Source: Xestospongia bergquistia | Lineage: Eukaryota > Porifera > Demospongiae > Haplosclerida > Petrosiidae | Reading direction: 5' to 3' | Assembly: GCA_963965975.1 (NCBI GenBank) | Contig: OZ014416.1 | Coordinates: 6,944,001-7,008,000, forward strand | DNA length: 64,000 nucleotides | Shown: piece after piece, positions 32,103 through 44,818 of the stretch | Numbering within the stretch: position 1 is the first letter of the stretch | Layout of the letters: each line of letters begins with the position of its first letter | Program-made: the position numbers and the translations under genes | The notes under the pieces: model-generated | The model's database searches: none | The model's input: only the letters and a program-made list of their open reading frames with translations | Told to the model about the DNA's origin: nothing

Positions 32103-34386
32103 GCTTTAGTTCTAGCTATGTTTACTAAACATCATACATATATTGGCTATCTGTGAAAATGATCTTCTCTCTATTTTATGACAAACCCCTGAATCACAAA
32201 GACAATTAATTAGTCTGTACTTATGAAGATTATAATTGAAAAAAGAAATTGTTGTCTGAGACTAAACATCAGCTGCCAATTTAGGTAATTCCTACTGAGT
32301 AGAAATTCCTTAGATAATTACTTTTTTCGGCTATATTGGATATTTAATCAAACTTCTGAGAATGTGTCAATAATATGATTGATTTGGCCACACTGGCAGA
32401 ATTAGTAGAGCTGAAGTTTGTAGGAAAATGTGTAGGAAAAATATTCCTTCAATCTAGTTACAAAAGCATCAATTGCCCAAGAATCTGGATCCAAGCTTCT
32501 GCTATGAATTGGTCTCAGAGGCAATAAAGTTGATAGAAAATGGGTTAAACATGTCCTCGGTCTTGCTTCAATCTGACATGACTCTCAATCATCATGTAGG
32601 TTCTCTGAACCTGTTATGTTGCTCTGCATGAGTACATCCCTAAATCAAGAACTAACTCCAGATCTCTGCTGTCAGTTTGTAAAGGGTAAGGGAATGACAC
32701 AGAAAATTGAGGTTGATTTCAGTCTGAAAAAAATGACTTGATGAAATTGAAGACAGCTAATACCTTAAAATTGATTCATGTGATGTCTATTTTAAACTTC
32801 AATTTGTGTACTTGTTTTATTAATTTTTAGCAGTAGTTACTTGACTAATTATATAGTCATGTCAATTCATACAAAAGACTGGACTCAACTGACTAACAAG
32901 AAACAACTAATTTAATCAATGCAGCAAATCCCATCTGAGTTTATTTATAGAATGTACATAACTATAATATAATACGTACTTTTGTCTCCATGTCTTCATG
33001 TTATTTTGCTAGATGCAAAAATACAAACTTGACAACTTCAAAATCCATTTTTGACTATGTCCCATATTGAGGGCAGGCAGTTTGACAATCTCTAATTTTA
33101 TTCATATTCAGAAATTTCTATGTCTTGACCAAACATTTCTATTGTGTGTTACCATCAAACATTTTCTGTGCATTTTGATGTGGTCAAAACAATTATATGG
33201 TTGGCAAATGTGATTGGAAGAATACTTTTGACGAAGTAGTAAACTAATAATGACACACTATGTTAATAAACTAATAATTAATCTACAAATTAAGGACTAC
33301 ACTTAATCTTTGTACACACTAGAAATAAAAAGAATGAAGCCCTCACTACTAATTAAAGTGAACATGAATAAATACCTAAGACTTAGTTGAACAAGTGAGT
33401 TTTTCTAGTATATTTGTTTGACCAGTTGTTGTTAAATTGAGATCTGTTTACACAATGCTTGAATATTATATTTTCATGTACACAGCTATAGTAAAAAGCA
33501 AAGATATATAAGGATTGTGATACTCAAACGAATTATTCATAACCTAAAAATTCAATGTTATTTATACTTATTGCTAGTCACACGTACTATATTCACCTGC
33601 GACTTTTTTACTGCTTTAAATGAACGCATTTTAGTTATATAGCTTAAAATGGAATGTTTTTTTTATTATAATTGTATTGACATGAAGACATTAAGAGTTA
33701 AGTATAAGCCATGATAGCAGATTGGCCTTTTACCAGCTCTAAGTACAGTTTTTTGGGCAAACATTTGCCAAGACATTTTATGAGTTAGTAAGTAACCTTT
33801 GGTAAGTTGGTAAGTGAAAACAACTGTCTGCATGTCAAGTCTCAGATGGTCCTTATAAAAAGCCTGATAGTTCAAATGGTCTACCAAGTATCTTTCAATA
33901 TATCTACTTTTGCCTTAACAGAATAAATTTCAATAGTAATGCAAGATATAGTACCTTTATTACATCAGTAATAAAAGTTGTTAATTGTGTTTACTTATTT
34001 GCATCAAATAATTTACTATGCACATATAACCTAAAGAAGATACATTGGTGAAATCAACTAATAAATTTTTACACTGTTGACACATACAAAACACTCACTA
34101 ACCTAAAATATAGGCCTTATTATTGAATATTATTGTTGTGTATTGTGTGTAAGAACTGGTACAGTATGTTTTCTATGCATTGTACTTTTGCTGTGCATGC
34201 AAGGACTAGCACTATATCTATTCCATCATAGTCAGTTTACTGTCTATTATGTGTAAGGAATGTCACTACACGTATTCAACCCTTATACACAATGCATGGT
34301 CAGCAAAGCTACCACTAATTACTATTGAACTGTATACTTTGACTTCATGAAAAGCATTATACACTGTGTGGAAATTCTTATTTAGA
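32103..34386. other. Intergenic, unit C
   Basis: Contains the degraded relative of 27685-27915 at about 32370-32600 and otherwise AT-rich sequence with no exon I can support. From about 34130 it resembles the ~62-bp degenerate repeats of units D-F. Confidence 0.4.
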
Positions 34387-34555
34387 TTCCATAGTGACAG
34401 CCTTACATATACAAGTCTCAATACACAGCAAAGTTACCACAGAATGCATGTAGTGAAAGGTCATCTTTAGTGTATTATTGTCTGGTAACAAGTACTTTAG
34501 TGGAAACGTTTTGAATACAAAAGCCGTATATTTTTATTAAATTGACAAGAGGTCT
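34387..34555. repeat. End-of-unit segment shared with 21836-22005
   Basis: Almost identical to the segment that closes unit A. Here it is preceded by the fuller ancestral sequence (from about 34260) that A lacks. Confidence 0.8.
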
Positions 34556-35577
34556 TTTCAGAGAAGAGTGAAAGAAAGTGGACAGTTATGACTACAATGC
34601 TAGTTGTAATCATTAATGAACTAGTTGAAAAATTAAAACTATAAGATGGTTGTTATGTTGAAAGAATTCAATGTTTTCATTGAATCATATCCGTTGCATT
34701 TTTTGTTAAAATATGCTTTTAAAAATAAATTATAAATAATTTTATCATGCTTAGGAGATTTTACTAGTTTGATTTTAATACAATAATATAATATTGTAAG
34801 GCTGATAGTAAAATTAAGTAGGTGTGGATCTAGTTGATTATTCAGCTTTATACTCTAGTTTAGATAGTTATGTACAACGTATTCAAAATTATCTTATGTA
34901 ACAAAGTAGAGACAATAATTTTATCTCATTAGTAAAATTTCATTTGTATGTACATAATATCCATGTAGTTCCCAAACTAGATATGTTAACATTATTGTTC
35001 TTACAGTACTCACTAAGCTTACATTGACAATAACTTCTGTTACTATAATATTATACAAGCCAGAATTACTAATGTCTTGATAATGTTCTATAACTCATTC
35101 AACAGCTATTATTTTAGGTAGTGTGGTTTCTATGCTATAGAGATTGAAAGAGTGTTTGTCAACTTGTAATTTACGCGCCATACTCAGGCATACAACGTAC
35201 TTTTTGAAAACGTTCCTTCATACATAATGAGTACTACTATTATTATTCTATTGTCTAAACCTTCCTGGTCTTCATTTGAAATTTTGGTCAGAATAATAAT
35301 AAATATTCTTTGTTCTTTTTCGTAATGGCACTTCACGTAAACACTACTATACATATATACGTACAATATATTAACTGGCTAATTATTAGGAACATTTGTG
35401 AGTAGCTGCTACCTTTCAATCAAACTATCTTTTGCAAAAACAAAGTTGCGACTATTTTACAAAAAAAACAGTATATGCCAAAACTAATTATACAAAATTC
35501 CGACTAATTTTACAAAACAGTATATGCAAAAACTACTAATTATACAAAATTCGTTAAAGGAACGAGGCAGGATCCAT

Positions 35578-36367
35578 TTAGAGACAGGAACGTGGCAAAA
35601 CACACAGCACAACAGTCTGAAAAATCTTTGGAAGACAGCCATCGGCACCATTTAGATATCGACATTGTTCAATAACAAATCCATACGTTTTAATGCCAAT
35701 GCCAAAAATCCTCATATTGTTACCACCATCAGCTGCCTCAGCAATTGTCTTTCCTTTGAAGAAACCGTCTTCGTCTTGAGTGAACCTCCTGCACGGTGGA
35801 ACAACAAGGCCATTTTTTCCACAGGGAAACAGGTTCTCGAGGTTAAGGAATATCGCACCTAGTTGAGAGTTGTGATAGTCCTTGTAACTAGGTCTGTACG
35901 CAAGAATAGAGGAAGTCGTAGATGTCTTCCCATTCCCAATTGTAATGCTATCGAGGATAGGGCCTCGTGTAAGACTATCACCCTTTATCTTTTGAATTGT
36001 CAGTACACGGCTACCAGCACCAATGGAGAGATAAACCATCTGCACAACTGCGTAGATAAAAAGAACCATTGACATTATGCGTATGCAATATTGACCAATA
36101 ACTGTGTATGGTTTTAGACCTACCAGGTTGAGAAGTAAGCTTTTTATCAACGACAAAGTTAATCAGTTTCTCGAGGTGTGTGGAGGTAGGAATAACAGCT
36201 GATTCGCTGTTGTCACTGTTGTCATCTTCCATATTCGCACCTTCCATTTCTTGTTGGTTGACTTCAAAAGACTTATCCATTTCAAGTTGGCTGTCCTCAA
36301 ATGACGTCTCAACACGAGGGTCAGCAAACACCACTGCAACAACTAAGCAAACAATAAAATATTTCAT
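35578..36367 (-). CDS. Secreted acidic/cysteine-containing protein, copy D
   Basis: Exon 1 36367-36124 (244 nt, phase 1, donor GTAGGT) and exon 2 36047-35578 (470 nt), for a 237-residue product. Signal peptide MKYFIVCLVVAVVFA. The acidic region is about 31 residues shorter than in A-C, with FEDSQLEMDK and FEVNQQEMEG repeats and DDNSDNSE. Exon 2 has the same length as in A-C, with conserved ILAYRP, FLNLE, CRRFTQDEDGF, MRIFGIGIKTYGFV, CLPKIFQTVV and a terminal CVLPRSCL, keeping the six cysteines. An upstream in-frame ATG (MLVIREKIRK, 36397) overlaps the leader expected from the TATA box. MKYF matches the start in A-C and gives the better signal peptide. Function unknown. Confidence 0.8.
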
Positions 36368-36411
36368 TTTTCGTATTTTTTCACGAATGACCAGCACTGG
36401 TTGGCTACCTG

Positions 36412-36420
36412 CTTAAATAG
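36412..36420 (-). promoter_or_regulatory. TATA-like box of secreted gene D
   Basis: CTATTTAAG on the minus strand, 45 bp above the ATG, with GAATTC just upstream as in A-C. The D/E/F group carries TTTAA where A-C have TATAA. Confidence 0.6.
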
Positions 36421-36467
36421 CCTTGTGAATTCGTATAAAAGCCTACACTTACATTGCGTACATTATG

Positions 36468-36469
<2 letters not shown>

Positions 36470-36502
<33 letters not shown>
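36470..36502. repeat. (TA)n microsatellite upstream of gene D
   Basis: A TA run at the position equivalent to the shorter runs upstream of E (45720) and F (57605). Confidence 0.9.
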
Positions 36503-36506
<4 letters not shown>

Positions 36507-36850
36507 GATATATATTATATTATATAACGTGACGTTATTGACTTTCTATTATGTCTACGGGAAAGCGATTATTATCCTAATAAGAATCTTCAAAATAATT
36601 AAATCAGTAATGGACGAGTGTACTAATAGTCGAAAAACATGTCATATATATATGGAACATGTTGACACAGTAGTAACAAATGTGGTTAATATTAGTGTTT
36701 GTTGTTTGGTATAGTCCAATAGTATTCAATTTTCTAGTGCATGGAAAAATCGATTTTATTTACTCATTTTTGAATCTTGAATAAGTCTATAGTAGTTCTA
36801 GTTTTAGCTCTATTTTTATAAACTTCTATATAGGTTGTATATCTGTGAAA

Positions 36851-36876
36851 AAACTCTCTCTCTCTCTCTCTCTTTA
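36851..36876 (+). repeat. (CT)n microsatellite
   Basis: A CT run also present in unit E (about 46080) and unit F (about 58003). Confidence 0.9.
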
Positions 36877-37019
36877 CATTTTAAAATGTATGTTTAAAGC
36901 TTCATTAAATGGAATATCAACAAATAATAGCCACCTTTTCTTTTTGGCAGCTATATTTCCAGTCATGCCTTCATGTCATATAATTAATAGTCAGAGTAAT
37001 CACATAAGATACAACAGCT

Positions 37020-37335
37020 GGGACAGTATGTATTCTGCCCATTGTAGATTTGCTGTGCATTGTGTTAAAGAACATCCACTGTATATATTCCATTGGTATT
37101 CTCTCTATTGTAGTTTTGCTGTGCATTGTGTGAAAGAACTGCCCTTGTTTGTATTCCATTGCAGTCAGTTTAATTTGCTGTAGATTATGTTTAAATAAGG
37201 ACTGCCACTGTATGTATTCTATGCTTTGTGTTTTTGCTCTGTATACAAGGACTGGCACTATATTTATTTCTATCATAGTCAATTTATTGTTTATTATATG
37301 TAAGGAATGATACTACATGTATTCAACCCTTATAT
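37020..37335 (+). repeat. ~62-bp degenerate tandem repeat (unit D)
   Basis: Successive variants of tgtattccattg ... ttgctgtgcattgtgtgaaa follow each other about every 60 bp for five units. Counterparts lie at about 46245-46560 (E), 58165-58460 (F) and, shorter, 34160-34290 (C). Confidence 0.7.
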
Positions 37336-38744
37336 GTACACAATGCATGGTCAGCAAAGTTACCACTAATTACTATTGAAGTGTATACTTTGACTTCATA
37401 AAAAGCATCATACACTGTGTGGAGATTCCTATTTAGATTCCATAGTGACAGATTTTACATATACGAGACTCTATACACAGCAAAGCTACCATAGAACGCA
37501 TATAGTGAATGTCTTTGCAAGAACTGTCCATAATTATCAATATATCAAACCATCTCACTTTTACAAGGTCAGCAAAGTTAAATTCAGTCAAATTGACATC
37601 TAAACATCATCTTTTGAGTAATGTGGTCTGGTATCAAGTAGTTTAGGAAACAATGACCATATCTTTATTAGATTGAGCAATACATAAAAGTTAGCATTTC
37701 TGTTATTTCAGCACTCACTGAAGTGTATTGCCAATGTTTTGAACCTCTGTTATATACTAGTTTGATGAAAAAACATATACTTACAAAATTGATTTAAAAT
37801 ACCAACAACATATATATCCTATTTAGTAATAAATATGGAATTGACAGTTCATTAATTTATTAATAAATGACTTCTCAGTAAGGACATGTATGTGATATTG
37901 AGGTTTGTTATTAGCATCCTTAACATGTTACTCTTTATCCTTCAAATTGGCAATTGGCAGCTCTCTATAACGAAACTGAAAGTTTAAAAATTTGAACAGC
38001 TACTTTGAAACAGTTTTGACAAATAAACTATAAGTAATATCAAAATAACATAGCATATTATGCACATACATTTTCAAATAAGTATTAACATTGACTAATT
38101 GTTGACTTGTATATTTAAACCATACGCAGTTTAAATTAAAGAAGTTTATTAACAGCAATAGCTCTTATTATACAAGTTAGCATTAATAACACAGTGTTAT
38201 AGGTGTTACTCAATTTGACCTGACAGAAAATCAAACTGAATCCTGTATAAGCTTAAAATTTATAAAGCTTAATTTATAAAGCTATAAGATGGTTGTTATG
38301 TTGAAAGAATTCAATGGTTTCATTGAATCATATCTGTTGGGTTTTATGAGATTTTACTAGTTTGATTTTAATACAATAACATAATATTGTAAGGCTGATA
38401 GTAAAATTAAGTACACTGTAAAAATTGGGTTGTTACTACAACAATCTTAACAACCATAAGGAGAGAGTGGGTTGTTCCCAGAACATCAATGAGATGTAGT
38501 GGGTTGCTAAGGGTTGTCACACATGCAAACTTCTTGTTGAAAAGTGTTAATGTATGATCTTAAGGCAAGTTACTGAACAGCAAGTCAAGATTTACACATA
38601 TATTTCCGTTGAAGGAGCAAGTTATGGCTGTATATATAATATTAACTAATTGTCTTTTAATAATAACAATATTTGTTAAAATGTTATTGAATGGAAACAA
38701 ATATTGACAAAACACAAAACAGCATGTTACAAAAAGGAAAAAAC

Positions 38745-41700
38745 TTACACATACAATGTGTTACATATATGAAACTTAGGAACAACAGTTAGCATGGATG
38801 ATTGTACATGCAATTGCCTGATAAAATACAGTGTGGAATGATATCTGTTCAAATTTTTAAGTCAAATAAAGTGTATGTAGAAGTTGCTTTAATAACATAT
38901 GCATGATAATGAATGTTAAACTTGACGGTCGTATAACAGAGACAATATCCAAATGGCTGGTTTCCTCCAATGATGTATATGTGACATAACCTGGCAAACA
39001 CAGGGTGATCATCTTTGACATCAACTAAAAGTGTAGCATCTGGTTGATATTTGACACCAGCAATGATTAACCAGTTGGTTCTGAAAAAAATGAAGCAGTT
39101 TAGGTCAGCAAAACTGTTGCACTCATCAACTTATGGATTCATGTACTTGATGAAATTTACAGACATATAGACAGACACAAACACACACACATACATGAGT
39201 AGATTACAGTATCTATTCCTAATAATTGAAATCAAATAGAACTGATAATAAGACAATATGTTGTTTACATGCATAAGCATATACCTGTAACACTCTATTG
39301 ATTCATCTTGCAGATCATAGGGACGATCCATAACAGCAACACTACTCCCTGCATATAAGTATATAATTACTTGACACAGCTGAAGAACAAACAACAACTA
39401 TCAAATATACCTGGGCCAATTTGAAGGTCATCTTGGATTAAGGAAGTGTTGTCCAAGTTATTGTAGCAGGTCATAAATTGATGATGCTTTGCAAGAGTTA
39501 GGCTAATGTTTTTGTAATTTCCAATTTTTTGAGACAATTTTTTGAAGTATGAATGCTTTGCTTCAAACCTCATGCACCAGTGTCGAACCAGAGGTCCATA
39601 TCTAAAAAAATAGTATTGTTATGTTTCATAATAACAACACAATGTATGTAACTATTTGTACATATGTAACTTACTTTAGAATGAGTCTTGGCATGTGTAT
39701 GCAATAGTGCATTTTTGGGATCACACTTGACTGAGGATACAAGTCAAGGAATGCTGTATGATGGTCCTCTATTAAAAGTTTCAGATAACTAACATCATCT
39801 TCCAAAATCTCTGGTGCCATCAAGTAGTCCGTGATCTCCAGCATTAGTAGGTAATTTTTATAATGATCATCACTCTCAGGAATGAAACTACCAATCATAA
39901 AAGGTATGAGCCGGCATAGTAGTCATGCTTGAGATGCTGAATGCAATTAAGAAAGAAAAGAAAGAAGTTTTTGATTATGAACCCAGTCAGTATAACATGT
40001 AGCTTACCTTTTTGCTTTAAACTGCCAGTATCACTAACAAGGGTTTGGTGAGATATGGGTGCTGGACGATCAGTTTCGTTATATCCCAGCTCAATTCCTT
40101 CAATAAAATCATTCAAAGTGGCCAGCTAAAATATGTTGAAGTAATGATTGGTGAGCATAGAGTGCTGAAGAAATAACTTTAATTCATACTGCAGACATCC
40201 TTCCAGGATATCATGCATGACATCTGGTAGTAAACCTTCACAAACATTAAAATACCTTAAGTCCATTAAAACACTTCGTCTAGTAATTCCATATTTAATT
40301 GAGTAAGTCCCATCATCATCATTCATCAGATCACTTAAATGTGATTGGTGCAGTTCAATTGAGCGCAACTGAAACAGCTCTTCTTTGGACTAAATTTCAT
40401 AATAGAACAAGGGAAGTGAGAAGAACAGGGAACTTTAAACTCACAATCTCTTTACTCTCGTCTGCAGTACTTAAGCACTGGCGACAAAAACGATAAGCAC
40501 TGCTTCCTTCTTTGAACCCACCACAAGCACTGCTTGCTGGATTATCTGCTGATATCAAAGCAATGGTACCATATAACTTGATGTTTTCTTCATTGATCAT
40601 GAATATATGGCCAGACTCCTGTAAAGGTACACATATCAATACATGAAAGGTCAAATTTTACAATATCAAATTTACTAATTTTTTTTAAATCGTCCATAAT
40701 TGGCTTTAGCACAGAGTCCAATGAGTACTTCTTGATATATTTGTGCTTGCATATTGCCAGCTGTATGTTCCTGACCTTTGACCGATACTTAGGATGAAGG
40801 TTTGCCAGAGTGAAGTAAAAGAATCCTAAAATATTTTGTTCAACACTAAATGCATATAATGTCAATACTCAAATTACAACATACATATTTGATAACAGAC
40901 TCACCTACATCTACACTGAACTCAAAAAATACATGTATGTACCTAATTTGTGCTTCGTTCTACTTGATCCTAACGGATTACATAACTCCACATCATCATA
41001 GTATACTAACAGCTGCAAAGCATTCTACCAAACAGAAAACATTTGATGTATTTTGAAGTTTTCTCCATCACAGAAGTCACTAACTACTAAGTAAGAATCC
41101 CTGGAACCCTACTTGCATGGCCTCTCTGAATCTACAATATAATATAAGATTGGCCAGTATATACTCAAATGAAATGATTAGTCACTACATACCAGATTTT
41201 CTGAAATTGTTGGTGCATCACTAATTTATTAATTGCTGTAATCTTAATTTAACTAACCTCTTCCCAAACAGTGGAATTATTGAGCATCAATTGTAATGTA
41301 TCCAAAATTGGGATATAAGTCATTGTTTCACTTATCTCAACAACATGCCGTTTAGATCCACGTTTCTGAGGCCTTAGTTTGGTTCCTAAAACAATCTCAA
41401 TTGGATTCTACAGATTAAAAAGAAATCGATGGAACTCATTAATGATGTTGATATATATATTCTACATTAGTAATATAACTTGACTTAGATTATACATGTA
41501 AATTACCACCATGTTGAAGTTCTCACTGAAATATTTCATTTGTTGTGATTGTGTTTTACGTCCAGAGAATATTTTCTTCCTTGTAGTGAACTCTTTGGAT
41601 ACTTGTTCAATGGTAAATGTATCTACCTTAGCATCCCTAAGAATACTTGTTACACATGTGTTTTGTAATGACATATCATAGAGTGATTGAATATCAACCA

Positions 41701-42094
41701 TAACTGCATCCATTACTGACAAAGGTAGTCGATGAAGCTCTCGTGTCTTGAGTATCCATACAGCTGAAGCTTTCTGCATATCAACTATGCCAGTTTCAGC
41801 ACTGTCTTCCTCACTCACGTTTCTGTCATCAGAAGTAGAAGTACTATCAAGCAGGTTTGAGTTGGAATTTTCTTCTAAATTCACCAAGCAGTCATGATCA
41901 GTAACGATGATGGATGTGTCATGATAGTTGTAGATATGGTTACGATAACTTTCAAAGCTAGCATAGGTTCGGGAACACCCTTGGAGGTTACACTGTAAAT
42001 GAAAGTTTGGTTTGTCGGCATGTGATAGCCTTACGTGTCGTAGGAATTCAGACAAAGCACGAAAGTTATATTCACAACATAGCGGACATTTCAT
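38745..42094 (-). pseudogene. C2H2 zinc-finger transposase of transposon copy 1, multi-exon, decayed
   Basis: About 13 exons. Exon 1 (42094-41507) starts MKCPLCCEYNFRALSEF and carries two C2H2-type fingers (CPLCC...HVRLSH; CNLQGC...HIYNYH). Later exons include 41407-41258, 41024-40943 (VYYDDVELCNPLGS), 40825-40662 (FYFTLANLHPKYRS), 40618-40445 (ALISADNPAS, a C-x-x-C), 40368 down (LLPDVMHDILEG), 40125-40018, about 39948-39675, 39601-39411 (HWCMRFEAKHSYFK), 39349-39285 and 39080-38745. These blocks occur in this order in metazoan CACTA-like transposases. Breaks: a TAG at 40126-40128, a TGA in the exon near 39925 where relatives have tryptophan, both shared with copy 2, and a one-base deletion near 38858 not present in copy 2. 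Exons between 41257 and 41025 could not be joined in phase. Confidence 0.75.
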
Positions 42095-42315
42095 TTCTTC
42101 ACGTCACTGACCATAGATAGTAGAGTAGATCTATGCACTGACTGATCTAGACATCTAGTAGCGCCTGTATCAGGATTAAAGGTGTGACTGTACTAGGAGG
42201 GAGGAGTAAGTGCCATACTTTTACATACTGTTTTTGATTTCAACTATTATTATTGATTTCATTGTTATTGCTATACATTCACTAGGGAACTTGGAAAATA
42301 CAGCTCAGGCAGAAA
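42095..42315. promoter_or_regulatory. Shared bidirectional promoter region of the transposon
   Basis: 221 bp separate the divergent start codons of the transposase (42094) and the accessory gene (42316). No clear TATA box. The interval holds a purine-rich aggagggaggagtaag. It is repeated at 51343-51563 and 53756-53976 in copy 2. Confidence 0.4.
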
Positions 42316-43750
42316 ATGAGCAATATGAGAAGACCATCATCTTCATCTGATTTGGACGACGTGAGATAATTATGGTATTATGATTAAAATACTTTGTTCT
42401 TTCCATGTGGTAGATGGAGAATTGTGAAACTCCAAAGTCCCAAACTAGGAAACGCTCGGTAATAAATTAGTCTTTGTAAACTAATACATCATTATTATGT
42501 TGTAGTTATCAATAAAACTATTATTATGTATCTCCATCTAGATTGAAGCAGGTGGAACCCCTAAGAGACAAAAAGTTTCTGATAAGATCAATTTGGTGAG
42601 TATACGTTGAGGTTACATGATTTGTATTAACTGTTTTGTAATTTTAATGTTTACATGTAGTTTAATACTGAACAATCCCAAGAGACTGACCATGATGCTC
42701 ATGAGAGCAATCTTGCTCTCCTCCAACAGCATCTGGCCAAACAGGATCATGAAGTGTCAGACATAAAATCTTTGATGCATAAAACCTTTTCAACTCGAAA
42801 GAAATGGATAATTGAAGACATTCCACCCGTTTATCAAATCCTTGATTTGTTTCCATCACTAAAAAAAGTGAAATATGTGAGTAATGAAAACCATCATGTA
42901 CAATTATTCATTATCATTATTATTTAGTTGATGTGTGAATTGAAGTGTATAGTGGAACGGGATGACTCACTAGAGGCTTTCCCAACTATGTTCAAGGATG
43001 GAAAAGCTAACTTTATGCAGTTGCAATCTAAGATCAGAAGATATGCCAAGCTGGAAAGTGAGACATCTAGGTCTTTAGTAGCATTACTTGAAAAACAGAG
43101 TAATGAGTTGTCCTTTTGTCTTGGTGAGTTGATGATTGGTACATATTCCAACAAATTTGTAAATATTGCTTTTTTTATTTAATGATCAGATGCAGTTGAT
43201 GATCTAGAATCAACCAATGAAACTATCGACACTAGCAATCTTGAAAGCATGCATACCTTTCAGCAGTTAGAGTATCTCCTTCTACCAAAGTTGTTTACAA
43301 ACACATCTGTTATTAATGTTTTAACTGTGAGTATCATGCATGTTACATTAAAGTATCAAGTTACTTAATTTTTTAGTTACACCAATTTGTTTTCATATAG
43401 TCTATCATGCTTGATATATTTTTGTATAGGATCCATTTGATGACTTAGAGGAGCTGGCTAAAAGAGACAAACGAAACTATCCCTATATTACTGCTGTGAA
43501 CAACAGTGATACAATTCAGTTCTTCCTCATTGTTGAGCGCATTGTATTCACAAAGACATCTGACTTTTTTAAAGCTTTGTGGGGATTAATTGCGGCATAT
43601 TTCACTTTTAATATTCAATACCCCAAAGCACTTACCAACATCCTTGTTTTTATACAACATTTGCTGTTAGGAATCAAAAACAAAGGCCAGAAAATCCCTC
43701 CTCTTGTAAACCGAGTGTACAGTGCTGTGATGAAGACTGTGTCTGAATGA
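42316..43750 (+). CDS. Transposon accessory gene, seven exons, intact (copy 1)
   Basis: Exons 42316-42360, 42414-42458, 42542-42595, 42661-42876, 42928-43123, 43190-43326 and 43430-43750 all have GT..AG borders and matching phases and add up to 1014 nt (337 residues plus stop). The N-terminus is short, polar and basic (MSNMRRPSSSSDLDD, TRKRS, PKRQK), suggesting nuclear import. Then come a Q/H-rich helix, a block around VYQILDLFPSLKK, and a C-terminal block (FFLIVERIVF, FNIQYPKAL, FIQHLLLGI). That C-terminal pattern recalls repeat-associated animal proteins often annotated as SAM-domain-containing 3-like. The match is from memory and the role in transposition is unknown. The open frame contrasts with the decayed transposase opposite it. 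Confidence 0.75.
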
Positions 43751-43757
43751 ATGTCAT

Positions 43758-43759
<2 letters not shown>

Positions 43760-43777
<18 letters not shown>
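43760..43777. repeat. (TA)n microsatellite inside the transposon
   Basis: A short TA run just after the accessory-gene stop; also at about 55417 in copy 2. Confidence 0.85.
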
Positions 43778-43789
<12 letters not shown>

Positions 43790-44818
43790 ATGAGTATGCC
43801 TGATTTAGATGAATTAGATTGTAATACATTATTTTGTTTGGTTTTGTTTCGGTTTGATGAAGTTTCTCACATTTGTTGATTTTTAAGGATAAAAGACATT
43901 TGTTGAATAACTATAATTTATTTTGCTCTACATATAATGCAGAATTGTAGCAGCTACACCCTTGGGTTGTTACTCAGTAACAACTTTTGGGTTGTCATAT
44001 TTAAACCAGTGGGCGAGAAACCTTAGGGTTGTTATGACAACAACCTATTTTTTACAGTGTAGGTGTGGATCTAGTTGATTATTCAGCTTTATACTCTAGT
44101 TTAGATAGTCATGTACAACGTATTCAAAATTATCTTATGTAACAAAGTAGAGACAATAATTTTATCTCATTAGTAAAATTTCAATTGTATGTACATAATA
44201 TCCACGTAGTTCCCAAACTAGATATGTTAACATTACTGTTCTTACAGTACTCTCTAAGCTTACATTGACAATAACTTCTGTTACTATAATATTATACAAG
44301 CCAGAATTACTAATGTCTTGATAATGTTCTATAACTCATTCAACAGCTATTATTTCAGGTAGTGTGGTTTCTATGCTATAGAGATTGAAAGAGTGTTTGT
44401 CAACTTACGCGCCATACTCAGGCATACAACGTACTTTTTGAAAACGTTCCTTCATACATAATGAGTACTACTATTATTATTCTATTGTCTAAACCTTCCT
44501 GATCTTCATTTGAAATTTTGGTCAGAATAATAATAAATATTCTTTGTTCTTTTTCGTAATGGCACTTCACGTAAACACTACTAGACATAATTATATATAC
44601 GTACAATATATTAACTGGCTAATTATTAGGAACATTTGTGAGTAGTTGCTACCTTTCAATCAAACTAGTATGCAAAAACAAAGTTGCGACTATTTTACAA
44701 AAAAAACGGTATATGCCAAAACTAATTATACAAAATTCTGACTAATTTTACTACAAAACAGTATATGCAAAAACTACTAATTATACAAAATTCGTTAAAG
44801 GAACGAGGCAGGATCCAT

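Larger units (their letters stand above)
34632..38413. repeat. Unit D of a ~3.65 kb tandem repeat
   Basis: Begins with aagatggttgttatgttgaa, a phrase that recurs at about 38286 and 47510. It contains secreted gene D, (TA)n and (CT)n runs and the 62-bp degenerate repeats. Its left end preserves the empty transposon target (aaattaagtaggtgtgg, 34811-34827). Confidence 0.85.
38414..44059. mobile_element. CMC-type (CACTA/Mirage/Chapaev) DNA transposon, copy 1
   Basis: 5646 bp flanked by TA (38412-38413 and 44060-44061). Both ends begin CACTGTAAAAA, and about 45 bp form imperfect terminal inverted repeats that share an AACAACC..TAAGG block. GGGTTGTT motifs recur in subterminal positions. The empty target, aaattaagTAggtgtgg, is seen at 34811-34827, so the borders and the 2-bp TA duplication are read directly. 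It carries two divergent genes: a minus-strand transposase and a plus-strand accessory gene. The transposase motif (LPDVMHDILEG) and CACTG ends point to the CMC group; a TA duplication is what I recall for Mirage-like members. Subgroup assignment is inference. Confidence 0.9.

Noticed and set aside
33666-33887. 73-codon minus-strand open frame
   Set aside because: Single copy, no recognisable domain, no supporting splice sites or start context.
35184-35366. Small minus-strand open frame conserved in units D, E and F (35184, 44418, 56295)
   Set aside because: Its length changes are multiples of three, but they fall in (tta)n and (ata)n runs where that is automatic. The units are too similar for conservation to mean anything. 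It lies just downstream of the secreted gene and is probably its 3' region.
36845-37183. 112-codon open frame over the ~62-bp degenerate repeats
   Set aside because: It is repeat-derived, starts in a CT microsatellite, and is broken in unit F.
38414-44059. Tc1/mariner assignment based on the TA target duplication
   Set aside because: The transposase blocks (LPDVMHDILEG, HWCMRFEAKH, ALISADNPAS) and CACTG ends do not fit a DDE/D mariner transposase of about 350 residues.
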